From: Tectiglobus sp965224045
GTDB taxonomy: Bacteria; Pseudomonadota; Alphaproteobacteria; Rhizobiales; Hyphomicrobiaceae
DNA length: 64,000 nucleotides
Direction of reading: 5' to 3'
Assembly: GCA_965224045.1 (NCBI GenBank)
Contig: CBDCYD010000006.1
Span: 124,001 to 188,000 of the forward strand
The notes under the pieces are model-generated. The model made no database searches and was not told the DNA's origin. It was given only the letters and a program-made list of their open reading frames with translations. Positions 34,879 through 42,761 of the stretch are shown piece after piece. The position numbers were made by a program, and so were the translations under genes. Positions within the stretch are counted from its first letter, which is position 1. Each line of letters opens with the position of its first letter.

Positions 34879-36189
34879 TCAGGCCGGCGGACGGTCAAGC
34901 CCGTAATGGTCGCGCAGTGTCTCACCGTTGTAAGCGCTCCGGAATATTCCGCGCTTTTGCAGCAAAGGTACGACTTCCGCAACAAAGACATCCAGCATCT
35001 TCGGCAGAATGGGCGGCATCACGTTGAAGCCGTCTGCCGCACGATCGTTCACCCAATCTTCCATCAGATCCGCGACTTGTTCAGGTGTGCCGGCAAACGT
35101 GTGGTGGCCACGGGCACCGGCGAGCATGGCCAGCAACTGGCGTAGCGTTGGTTTTTCGCGACGGACAAGATTGACGATGACCTCGGTACGGCTGCGTGCT
35201 GCTTCGACGCTTTCGGGGTCGGGAAAGTCCGCCGGCGTGAGCACTTGATCGAGAGGCAAGTCAGAAAAGTCATGGCCGCCGAAGCGCTGAGACAGGCGCT
35301 TGCGGCCAACTTCCGGATCGGTCAGTTCGCCGAGGTCGTCCGCGATCCGCATTGCTTCTGTTTCGGTGCCGGCGATCAGAGGGCTTAGCCCGGGCAGAAT
35401 GAGAGTCTGATCGGCCGGTCGACCGCACGCCTCCACGCGCTGCTTGAGATCGGCGTAGAAGTCCTGTGCCGTCACCTTTTCCAGTTGTGCGGTAAACACC
35501 GCCTCAGCGTGCCGGGCAGCGAAATCCCGGCCGGTCTCAGAGGAGCCGGCCTGCACAAGGACCGGACGACCCTGGGGACAGCGCGGAACATTGAGTGGGC
35601 CTGCGACCTGGTAGTACTTTCCCCTGTGGTCGATCGGATTGATGGCTTCGGGCCGCGCAAACCTGCCGGATGCCCGGTTATCGATCAATGCATCATCGGC
35701 CCAGCTGTCCCAAAGCGCCTTGACCACGGTCATGAATTCCTCGCCGCGTTCATAACGGCTCGCATGGTCGAGCTGCACGTCATTGTAGTTGCGCGCGGCG
35801 GTCGCGAGCCACGACGTGACGATGTTCCAACCGATCCTTCCGCGACTGATGTGGTCGAGAGATGCGAATTGCCGCGCCAGATTGAACGGCTCGGTGTAGG
35901 TCGTCGATGCTGTCGAGATGAGGCCGATGCGGCTGGTGCTGACGGCAAGGGCACCCAGTACGGTGAGCGGCTCGAGGCCGGTGCGCGGACCGTTGGCAAT
36001 GTCTTCACCGAGTGCCAACTGGTCAGCGAAGAAGACAGAGTCGAACAGACCTGCTTCGGCTTTACGGGCCAATTGCTGATAGTAGCCGATGTCGAACACC
36101 GATAAGTGCGAAGCATCGGGATGGCGCCAAGATGCCTCATGGTGACCGCGGCTATGGATGAAAAGATTGAGGTGGAGTTGGCGTTTCAT
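34879..36189 (-). CDS. LLM-class flavin-dependent monooxygenase (NtaA/SnaA/DszA type)
   Basis: 436 residues, the usual length for this group. The N-terminus reads LHLNLFIHSRGHHEASWRHP, a typical NtaA/DszA/SoxA start, followed by FFADQLAL and GRIGWNIVTSW, the latter a family hallmark at the flavin site. It uses FMNH2 from a separate reductase and O2 to cleave C-N or C-S bonds or to oxygenate sulfones. It lies just upstream (in transcription) of the taurine-type importer operon, which suggests uptake and oxidative attack of one substrate, perhaps a sulfonate (inference). No flavin reductase gene is adjacent. Confidence 0.88.
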   Translation of the reverse strand: MKRQLHLNLFIHSRGHHEASWRHPDASHLSVFDIGYYQQLARKAEAGLFDSVFFADQLALGEDIANGPRTGLEPLTVLGALAVSTSRIGLISTASTTYTEPFNLARQFASLDHISRGRIGWNIVTSWLATAARNYNDVQLDHASRYERGEEFMTVVKALWDSWADDALIDNRASGRFARPEAINPIDHRGKYYQVAGPLNVPRCPQGRPVLVQAGSSETGRDFAARHAEAVFTAQLEKVTAQDFYADLKQRVEACGRPADQTLILPGLSPLIAGTETEAMRIADDLGELTDPEVGRKRLSQRFGGHDFSDLPLDQVLTPADFPDPESVEAARSRTEVIVNLVRREKPTLRQLLAMLAGARGHHTFAGTPEQVADLMEDWVNDRAADGFNVMPPILPKMLDVFVAEVVPLLQKRGIFRSAYNGETLRDHYGLDRPPA

Positions 36190-36457
36190 GTTGAAGCCTA
36201 ACGAGGTGGTTTGAACCGGGCCGAAGTTGCACGCGTGGCCGCGTCGATGCCGCTATTGCTGCCGGCATCCAGAGCACGGGCGGACAAGGCGCCGGGCTCA
36301 TCATGTTCAATCGTGTTCATGGCGCCCGACGGTTTGGAGGTTATTCTGCCGATGCGGAGCGCAAACTCGCAAGTGGGATCTTGCACACGTTCTCGGGGTC
36401 ATCGGAGTGGCGAGAATGCCCATCGCGCCCCTTCGCGCGCGGGCTTGTCGTTGCGGG

Positions 36458-37246
36458 TTAGTCATTGAAGGAGCCGGCGCGGCCGGCACCGGCAGCGAAC
36501 CGCGCCGCGCCCGCCTTGCCTTCCGCCTCGACCGCCGCGATACCATGCGCGAACTCGGCGCGCATGGCATGCTCGAACGGCAATTCCCATTGCCGGTAGA
36601 CAGAGGCACGGTCAAGTGACATGCACAATTGCGGGAAACGACTGAGATCGTGGGCGAGCGCTTCGGCCGCCTGCCGCGCCTCGCCATCTGCCACTACACG
36701 GTTGGCCAGGCCCATTCGCAGCGCCTCCTCAGCGGCAACCGGGCGTCCGGTCAGGATCATGTCGAGCGCGTGGCTTTGGCCGATCAAGCGCGGCAGGCGC
36801 ACCGTGCCGCCGTCGATCAAAGGTACGCCCCAGCGGCGGCAGTAAACGCCGAACACTGCGCTTTCCTCCACCACGCGAAGATCGCACCAGAGTGCCAGTT
36901 CGAGGCCACCTGCAACAGCGTAGCCGGAAACCGCCGCGATCACCGGCTTGGTGAGTTCGAGCCGTGAAGGACCCATCGGCCCGTCACCGGTCAGACTGTA
37001 ACGTTTTCGCCGTTCGCCACTGGCAATCGCTTTGAGGTCGGCACCGGCGCAAAACCCGCCGCCCGCGCCCCAGAATACGCCGACGCGCTGATCCGGGTCG
37101 GCGTCGAAGGCGCGAAATGCGTCCGTGAGTGCCTCAGCGGTTTCGTTGTCGACCGCATTGCGCACATCGGGCCGGTTTATGATGACAGTCGTGACGGGCC
37201 CGTCTCGTTCGACGCAAACCTTGGGCGATGAGTTTTCCTGCGGCAT
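36458..37246 (-). CDS. Enoyl-CoA hydratase/isomerase family protein
   Basis: 262 residues, normal crotonase length. FWGAGGGFCAGADLKAIA is the oxyanion-hole region; SGYAVAGGLELALWCDLRVV is the second signature. The family hydrates or isomerises enoyl-CoA, but many members have other CoA-ester chemistry. It is separated from the flavin monooxygenase gene by 268 bases without a gene, so membership of the same operon is uncertain. Confidence 0.85.
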   Translation of the reverse strand: MPQENSSPKVCVERDGPVTTVIINRPDVRNAVDNETAEALTDAFRAFDADPDQRVGVFWGAGGGFCAGADLKAIASGERRKRYSLTGDGPMGPSRLELTKPVIAAVSGYAVAGGLELALWCDLRVVEESAVFGVYCRRWGVPLIDGGTVRLPRLIGQSHALDMILTGRPVAAEEALRMGLANRVVADGEARQAAEALAHDLSRFPQLCMSLDRASVYRQWELPFEHAMRAEFAHGIAAVEAEGKAGAARFAAGAGRAGSFND

Positions 37247-37609
37247 TGGCGGGGCTCCTCTTGAATTTGTTGATCAGGATTGTGCGGCGCCGAGACGTAC
37301 GGGACAAGCACGGTCTGCGTTTTTGCTCGGTCCGCGGACCGCTGCTGGCTCAGGAAGGTTCACGGCGGACGCGTCGCGTCTTGCGACATGTCCAAAAAGT
37401 GATGGCGCCCAAAGTCAGCCCCGCTGCGGGCAGCGGGTTCGGACACATGGGGATTTCCCGGTGTCTCTGGTCCGGAGACTGGTACCGCGCGAGGCGCGTG
37501 CAAGACCAGCACCTGCAATTTGCGCATTGGCGCGGCTCATGATTTCGGACATCATCAGCTCTCGTTTCCATCCATATCGGAATTTTGATTGCCAACGCAG
37601 GCCAAACGA
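37247..37609. other. Divergent intergenic region rich in palindromes (363 bases)
   Basis: It lies between the minus-strand enoyl-CoA hydratase and the plus-strand DUF1194 gene and has no convincing ORF. It contains a perfect 14-base palindrome (37328-37341) and a perfect 8-base-pair stem with a 2-base loop (CCCGCTGC 37420-37427 / GCAGCGGG 37430-37437). These may be operators or hairpins of a leader RNA. No tRNA or known riboswitch is evident. Confidence 0.4.
37328..37341. promoter_or_regulatory. Perfect 14-base palindrome in a divergent intergenic region
   Basis: CGGTCCGCGGACCG reads the same on both strands and lies about 82 bases upstream of the enoyl-CoA hydratase start. Perfect palindromes of this size are often dimeric regulator sites, but a chance origin in GC-rich DNA cannot be excluded. 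Confidence 0.25.
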
Positions 37610-38332
37610 ATGAGCTACAATCGAGCCGGAGCCTGGCGCCCTCGGTCTTGGAAATCAGCTACAGCGGCAGCTGCGATCATTCTCCTTGCGACAACGCTGA
37701 GTGTTCGCTCGACACTGAACGTCGATCTGGTTCTCGTTCTGGCGCTCGACGTTTCTGCGAGTGTGGATGATCGCGAGTTCGATCTGCAAAAGAACGGGCT
37801 TGCCGTGGCGATCAGACATCCATCCGTGATCAAAGCGATACGAGACGGACGCAACCAGCGCATTGCCATTACCGTCGTGCAGTGGTCGGGTTATCGCCAG
37901 CAGTTCGTTTCCCTTCGATGGTCGATTGTCGACGGCCCGGGGAGCGCTGCGGAATTTGCAGCCAGACTTGCGAACATGAAGCGGCAGTCGACAAACGGAT
38001 TTACGCACATTGGTGGCGCAATCCGATTTTCGGCCAGACTGGCCAAAGCCGCGCAATTCACGTCAAGACGCTTTGTTATCGATGTTTCAGGCGACGGCAC
38101 CAACAACGTGCAGCCGCACCCTCCCAAGGCGCGCGATGATGCTGTCCGCGCAGGGATAACCGTCAATGGCCTCGCAATCATCAATGAAGCAGCCAACCTT
38201 GACACGTACTTTCGCAAGACGGTGATCGGCGGGCCCGGCGCATTTGTCATCACGGCCCAGAGCTACGATGACTATGCCGCCGCAATGGTTCGCAAACTGA
38301 TCCGCGAGATCAACCCCAACTTTCTATCCTAG
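37610..38332 (+). CDS. DUF1194 protein with a VWFA-like domain
   Basis: 240 residues. The N-terminus is basic followed by a hydrophobic stretch (SATAAAAIILLATTLSV), a signal peptide or anchor. The MIDAS motif LDVSASVDDREF starts the VWFA-like fold; further blocks are AITVVQWSG, GGAIRFSARL and VIDVSGDGTNN, typical of DUF1194. These proteins are secreted or periplasmic and of unknown function; metal-dependent ligand binding is likely from the fold. It has its own neighbourhood, with long non-coding gaps on both sides. The start is the first ATG in frame; no clear ribosome site is seen. Confidence 0.82.
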   Translation: MSYNRAGAWRPRSWKSATAAAAIILLATTLSVRSTLNVDLVLVLALDVSASVDDREFDLQKNGLAVAIRHPSVIKAIRDGRNQRIAITVVQWSGYRQQFVSLRWSIVDGPGSAAEFAARLANMKRQSTNGFTHIGGAIRFSARLAKAAQFTSRRFVIDVSGDGTNNVQPHPPKARDDAVRAGITVNGLAIINEAANLDTYFRKTVIGGPGAFVITAQSYDDYAAAMVRKLIREINPNFLS

Positions 38333-38338
38333 AGTAAC

Positions 38339-38380
38339 CTGCTTTCATTCGGAACCGGTCCGACACCCGAATGAAAGCAG
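38339..38380. terminator. 14-base-pair stem-loop downstream of the DUF1194 gene
   Basis: CTGCTTTCATTCGG (38339-38352) and CCGAATGAAAGCAG (38367-38380) are perfect inverse complements around a 14-base loop that itself contains ACCGGT. It begins 7 bases after the DUF1194 stop. The stem is strong but no T-run follows, so it may be a Rho-assisted terminator, an RNA-stabilising hairpin or part of a repeated palindromic element. Confidence 0.5.
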
Positions 38381-38405
38381 AAAGTTGCTCGATTCTTTGG
38401 GAGGC

Positions 38406-38466
38406 GATCATCTTTGTGTCACAAGTAGGAGCCGCGAAAGCGGTTCCAACTTGTGACACGATGATC
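38406..38466. repeat. Long imperfect palindrome with a GAAA loop (REP-like candidate)
   Basis: The arms run from GATCATC at 38406 to GCCGC just before a GAAA tetraloop (38436-38439) and back to GATGATC ending at 38466. Pairing includes GTGTCACAAG with CTTGTGACAC and CCGC with GCGG; there is one A-A mismatch, one G-T pair and a 3-base TTT bulge. About 27 base pairs form. The form resembles REP or BIME palindromes, which occur between genes in many copies. There is no T-run for intrinsic termination. Confidence 0.5.
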
Positions 38467-38588
38467 TAGATGCGCGGGACAAATCAGTTGCCGGCGCGGT
38501 CGGAACAATCGCGACCATGATTGCTCTTGCCAGACCTGCCCCATAGGCTCTCGGGCGATGTATTGGCGGGGCATACGGGAGAACGTTC

Positions 38589-40253
38589 ATGGCGCAGAAT
38601 CGCATTTCCGGTAAGTCGGCATTTCTGACGCTGCTCAAAGACGAAGGCGTCAAGCATCTCTTCGGCAATCCCGGCACAACCGAATTGCCGGTGATGGATG
38701 CGCTCAAAGACCATCCCGATCTCGGCTATGTGCTGGGCCTGCAAGAGTCGGTCGTGGTCTACATGGCCGACGGTTATGCCCGGGCCTCCGGCGAACTGGT
38801 TGCCTGCAACGTGCACGTGGCGCCGGGCCTCGGCAACGCGATGGGCGCGCTCTACGGTGCCAAGTTTACCGGCACGCCAATGATCATCACGGCCGGCCAG
38901 CAGGAATTGGGCCACGGACTCACTGAACCACTCCTCTATGATCCTCTCGTGCCGATTGCTGAACCAATGGTGAAATGGGCCGTGGAGGTACCGCGCCTCG
39001 AGGATCTGCCCCGCATCATGCGCCGTGCCGCCAAAGTCGCAACAACGCCACCGACGGGACCGGTGTTCATATCGCTGCCGGGCGACATCCTGAACAGCGA
39101 GGCCGGCATAGAGCTTGGCGCTACGACGCGGATCGACGCGCGCGTTAGGCCGTCGGACGATGCTCTGAAAGCGTTCGCACAACGCATCTGGAATGCGGAG
39201 CGGCCCGTGATCATCGCCGGAGATGAGATCGTGAAGAGCGATGCTCTCGATGTCGCCGCGAAGTTGGCCGAAACGGTCGGAGCGCCGGTCTATCAGCAGA
39301 GCACACCATACGGCGCGCATTTCTTTTCGGAACATCCCTGCTTCATGGGGGCTTTGTCGCGCGATCAGAAGCAGGTGCGCGACCTGCTCTCCGAATTTGA
39401 CCTGATGATCGCACTCGGTGGTGACATTCTGCGCATGTCCGTGTGGAGCCCGGTCGACCCCAAACCCGCGGACCTGCCGGTTCTGCAGATCGGCCTGGAA
39501 GACTGGCATATCGCCAAGAATGATGCCGTTGAGATCGGGCTCAAGGCGGACGTCGGCGTTACTTTGGAGGCGCTGGTGCCGGAACTCGAAGCGCTCCGCG
39601 GGGAGGGCGGCGCCAAACGGGCCAAGGCTGCAACAGATGCGCTGCAAAGCAAGAATTGGTCGGCGAAACGTGCGGGGCTGGTTGCCAAACTTTCCGAACT
39701 TGGGAGCAACGCGCCGATCCATCCGGACTGGCTCTGCCTGCAGGTTGCAGAGGCACTACCCGTCGACGGCGTGATGGTCAATGAGGGGCTGACATCGGCG
39801 CGTTACCTCAACGATCTCGTGCCCTATCGCGATCGCTACGGATTTCACGGACTTGCCGCCGGCGGCATCGGCTGGGGTCTGCCGGCGGCGGTTGGCATTG
39901 CACTCGCCCAGGAGCCACGCCGCGTGTGCTGCTTTTCCGGGGACGGCAGTGCGATGTACTCGGTGCAGGCGCTGTGGACGGCGGTCAACAAGAAGCTGCC
40001 GATCACGTACGTTATCGCCAACAACGGCGGCTATCGCATCCTGAAGCAGAGGCTGCTCGCATTCCACGGCAACGACCACTACGTCGGTATGGATATCGAC
40101 GATCCGGTGATCGACTTCTGCGGCCTGGCCCGTTCGATGGGTATGCGGGCGCGAAAGATAGAGGGCCCAGAAGAATTACGTCCCGCACTGGATCAATCCT
40201 TTACCGCCGACGGTCCAACGCTGCTCGACGTGGTCACGGATGGTGCGGTCTGA
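38589..40253 (+). CDS. Thiamine-diphosphate-dependent decarboxylase, benzoylformate decarboxylase-like
   Basis: 554 residues, with the standard three domains. The Pyr domain has FGNPGTTELP and LQESVVVYMADGYAR (Glu53 activates the cofactor), then NVHVAPG with a His at the benzoylformate decarboxylase position, and MIITAGQQ. The C-terminal PP domain has CFSGDGSAMYSVQALWTA and ANNGGY for the Mg/diphosphate site. It should decarboxylate a 2-oxo acid such as an arylglyoxylate to the aldehyde. It leads a plus-strand operon of CoA-ester genes. Acetolactate synthase-like activity is the alternative. Confidence 0.82.
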   Translation: MAQNRISGKSAFLTLLKDEGVKHLFGNPGTTELPVMDALKDHPDLGYVLGLQESVVVYMADGYARASGELVACNVHVAPGLGNAMGALYGAKFTGTPMIITAGQQELGHGLTEPLLYDPLVPIAEPMVKWAVEVPRLEDLPRIMRRAAKVATTPPTGPVFISLPGDILNSEAGIELGATTRIDARVRPSDDALKAFAQRIWNAERPVIIAGDEIVKSDALDVAAKLAETVGAPVYQQSTPYGAHFFSEHPCFMGALSRDQKQVRDLLSEFDLMIALGGDILRMSVWSPVDPKPADLPVLQIGLEDWHIAKNDAVEIGLKADVGVTLEALVPELEALRGEGGAKRAKAATDALQSKNWSAKRAGLVAKLSELGSNAPIHPDWLCLQVAEALPVDGVMVNEGLTSARYLNDLVPYRDRYGFHGLAAGGIGWGLPAAVGIALAQEPRRVCCFSGDGSAMYSVQALWTAVNKKLPITYVIANNGGYRILKQRLLAFHGNDHYVGMDIDDPVIDFCGLARSMGMRARKIEGPEELRPALDQSFTADGPTLLDVVTDGAV

Positions 40254-40439
40254 TCCGCTCACCCGTGGAGCGTTCGGGGAAATGTGGCCCGATCCCCCTG
40301 CTGATATCTCCCGATACGCTTCTGCGTGCCACAGAGCGCGGCCTTGCGCCGGCAAGTGCATCCGATACCATTCCGCATGCACGGTGGCGGGAACCATCGT
40401 AGCGCTCGTGCAATCGACATCGACGGAGGGATTGGCACC

Positions 40440-41507
40440 TTGAGCGATGCCTCGGAAAGTATCGTCATTGAGACGACGCGGCGGATTTTTCGGGATCTGG
40501 CCGACCCGCAAACGATCAATGCAGCCAAGGACAGTTCCTGGAAGGCGCCGTTGTGGTCGGCACTCGAGGAGAACGGCCTGACGTTGACCTGGATCCCCGA
40601 AGACCGCGGCGGTGTCGGTGCCAGCATGGCGGACGGGCTCGATGTTATCCGTATGGCCGGGCAATACGCCGAGCCGGTGGCACTGAGCGAAACGCTGCTC
40701 GCCGGTTGGCTTCTGGCCCGCGCCGGACAAGACGTTGGAGCAGGCGCCAAGACGGTCGCGCCGATGCGCTGGCGTGACACGATCGCCCAGGACGAAGACG
40801 GTCGGCTCAAAGGACGCGCGAACGCGGTATCGTATGCACGCGATGCGGACGACATCATCGTGTACGCCCAAACGAACGGCGCAGGTTCAATCGCCGTGGT
40901 CAAGCCAACCGACTGCCAGCTCATTGATCGCGCGGCAGACCTCGGAGGCGAACGCGCCGATGTCGTATTCGACGGAGTGATGCCGGTATCGGTGACCGCG
41001 GCGCCAGCGTGGCTGACGCGTGACGTCGTCAACTGGATCGGTGCTGCAGTGCGCGCTGCACAAATGACCGGAGCGCTCGAATCGGTGCTCGCCATTTCCA
41101 CCGAGTACGCGCAGGAGCGGGAAGCCTTTGGTCGGCCGATCGCCAAGTTCCAGGCGGTGCAGCACAATCTGGCGCAGCTTGGCGGCGAAGTTGCCGCTGC
41201 GCTGGCCGCTTCAGGCTCAGCCAACGACACGGTCGAGCGCGAGTCCGACAACCACGATGCGCTGTTCCTCGAGATTGCAAGCGCCAAGGTCCGCGTCGGC
41301 GAGGCGGTCAAGACAGGGGCAGCGATCGCGCATCAGGTGCACGGGGCGATCGGCTATACCGGCGAGCACATCCTGCAGCGGTACACGCGGCGGATGTGGG
41401 GATGGCGGGACGACTTCGGCAGCGAAGCGGAATGGGCCGTCGAACTTGGCCGCAAGGTTGCGGCGGCGGGTGGCGACGCGCTTTGGCCAATGCTGACGAG
41501 ACGCTGA
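40440..41507 (+). CDS. Acyl-CoA dehydrogenase family protein, short subunit-like
   Basis: 355 residues from a TTG at 40440, chosen because GGAGGG lies 9 bases before it. ACAD fold features: FGRPIAKFQAVQHNLAQL (flavin-linked helix) and KTGAAIAHQVHGAIGYTGEHILQRYTRR near the end. The middle is divergent and I cannot place the catalytic Glu. The next gene is a second, normal ACAD 36 bases away. Adjacent ACAD pairs in steroid-degrading bacteria form alpha2beta2 enzymes with one catalytic subunit, so this may be the partner subunit (inference). Confidence 0.8.
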   Translation: MSDASESIVIETTRRIFRDLADPQTINAAKDSSWKAPLWSALEENGLTLTWIPEDRGGVGASMADGLDVIRMAGQYAEPVALSETLLAGWLLARAGQDVGAGAKTVAPMRWRDTIAQDEDGRLKGRANAVSYARDADDIIVYAQTNGAGSIAVVKPTDCQLIDRAADLGGERADVVFDGVMPVSVTAAPAWLTRDVVNWIGAAVRAAQMTGALESVLAISTEYAQEREAFGRPIAKFQAVQHNLAQLGGEVAAALAASGSANDTVERESDNHDALFLEIASAKVRVGEAVKTGAAIAHQVHGAIGYTGEHILQRYTRRMWGWRDDFGSEAEWAVELGRKVAAAGGDALWPMLTRR

Positions 41508-41543
41508 ATCCAAAAGACGCCAACGCGAAAGGCGAACGACAAC

Positions 41544-42704
41544 ATGCAGACCGCAATTCAATTTGACGCCCTGCGCCTGCCGCCGGAAACGCAAGAGCTA
41601 CGCGACGATGTTCGCGCGTTTATTGCCGAAGAGGTGGCTGCCGGCACGTTCAATCCGCAGCAAGGCCTGCGCAATCGCTCGTTCAACCGAGCGTTCTCGC
41701 AGAAGGTCGGCGCCAAGGGATGGATCGGCATGACGTGGCCGAAGCAGTACGGCGGGCATGAACGCTCCTTCCTCGATCGATACGTCGTGACCGAGGAGTT
41801 CCGGGCCGCCACCGCGCCGACGTGGGCGCACTTCGTGGCCGACAGACAGAGCGGACCCGTGATCCTCAAGTATGGTGATGAAGAGCTCAAGTCGACGATC
41901 CTGCCGCGGATCTGCAAGGGTGAACTGGCGTTTTGCATCGGCATGAGCGAGCCCGGCTCCGGCTCCGACCTGTTCGCGGCATCGGCGCGAGCCGACAAAA
42001 GCGATGACGGCTGGTTGCTGAACGGCGCCAAGATCTGGACATCGAACGCGCATCAAGCCGACTACATGATCGGTCTTTTCCGGACATCACCACCAACCAA
42101 GGAGAACCGGCGCCACGGGCTCACGCAGTTCCTGGTCGACATGAAATGGCCGGGTATCACGATCAATCCGATCCTACAGATGAGCGGCCAGCACGACTTC
42201 AATGAAGTCGTGTTCGAAAACGTCAAGGTTCCCGAGAACCACCTGCTAGGCGAGATCGACGGTGCATGGAAGCAGGCGACGAGCGAATTGGCCTACGAGC
42301 GCAGCGGTCCCGAGCGTTTCCTCGAGACAATGTACGTGCTCGTGGCGTTGATCAAAAAGGTCGGTGCTGAGCCCGACACGCGCGAAGCCGAGGGCATCGG
42401 GCGCATGGTCGCCCAGCTCCATACTCTGCGGCGGATGTCGGTGTCGGTTGCCGGGATGCTCGAACAGGGCAAAGAGCCGGTGCTCGAAGCCTCGATCGTG
42501 AAAGATGTCGGCACGCTGTGGGAACAAGGCATTCCAGCGCGCGCGAGAGACCTCGCCGCATTCGCCAGATCAGATCCCGGCAATGAGGTCGATTTCGAGG
42601 ACATCATGGAATTCGCCAGCCTGCAGGCGCCGAAGTTCACGATCCAAGGCGGTACGACGGAGGTGCTGCGCGGCATCATCGCGCGCGGCTTGGGCCTGCG
42701 CTAA
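41544..42704 (+). CDS. Acyl-CoA dehydrogenase family protein
   Basis: 386 residues, standard length. FCIGMSEPGSGSDL and LNGAKIWTSNAHQADY are the canonical FAD and substrate-binding segments, and QGGTTEVLRGIIARGLGL is the C-terminal ACAD signature. SELAYERSGPERF may carry the catalytic base. It dehydrogenates an acyl-CoA to an enoyl-CoA and reduces electron-transfer flavoprotein. It probably works with the preceding ACAD-like protein and the CoA synthetase encoded 57 bases downstream. Confidence 0.88.
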   Translation: MQTAIQFDALRLPPETQELRDDVRAFIAEEVAAGTFNPQQGLRNRSFNRAFSQKVGAKGWIGMTWPKQYGGHERSFLDRYVVTEEFRAATAPTWAHFVADRQSGPVILKYGDEELKSTILPRICKGELAFCIGMSEPGSGSDLFAASARADKSDDGWLLNGAKIWTSNAHQADYMIGLFRTSPPTKENRRHGLTQFLVDMKWPGITINPILQMSGQHDFNEVVFENVKVPENHLLGEIDGAWKQATSELAYERSGPERFLETMYVLVALIKKVGAEPDTREAEGIGRMVAQLHTLRRMSVSVAGMLEQGKEPVLEASIVKDVGTLWEQGIPARARDLAAFARSDPGNEVDFEDIMEFASLQAPKFTIQGGTTEVLRGIIARGLGLR

Positions 42705-42761
42705 AGGATCGGCCCCTTCGTGTCCAGCCAATGATGAACTCGCGGCCGGGAGGGCGCGCCG

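Noticed and set aside
38406..38466. Intrinsic transcription terminator
   Set aside because: The stem is strong but neither strand has a T-run after it, so a repeat element or other hairpin is favoured.
38484..39722. Minus-strand ORF of 412 residues
   Set aside because: Antisense to the TPP enzyme, which has complete catalytic motifs; the shadow translation is His/Arg-rich and featureless.
40176..41311. Minus-strand ORFs of 231 and 350 residues
   Set aside because: Antisense to the acyl-CoA dehydrogenase gene and without motifs.
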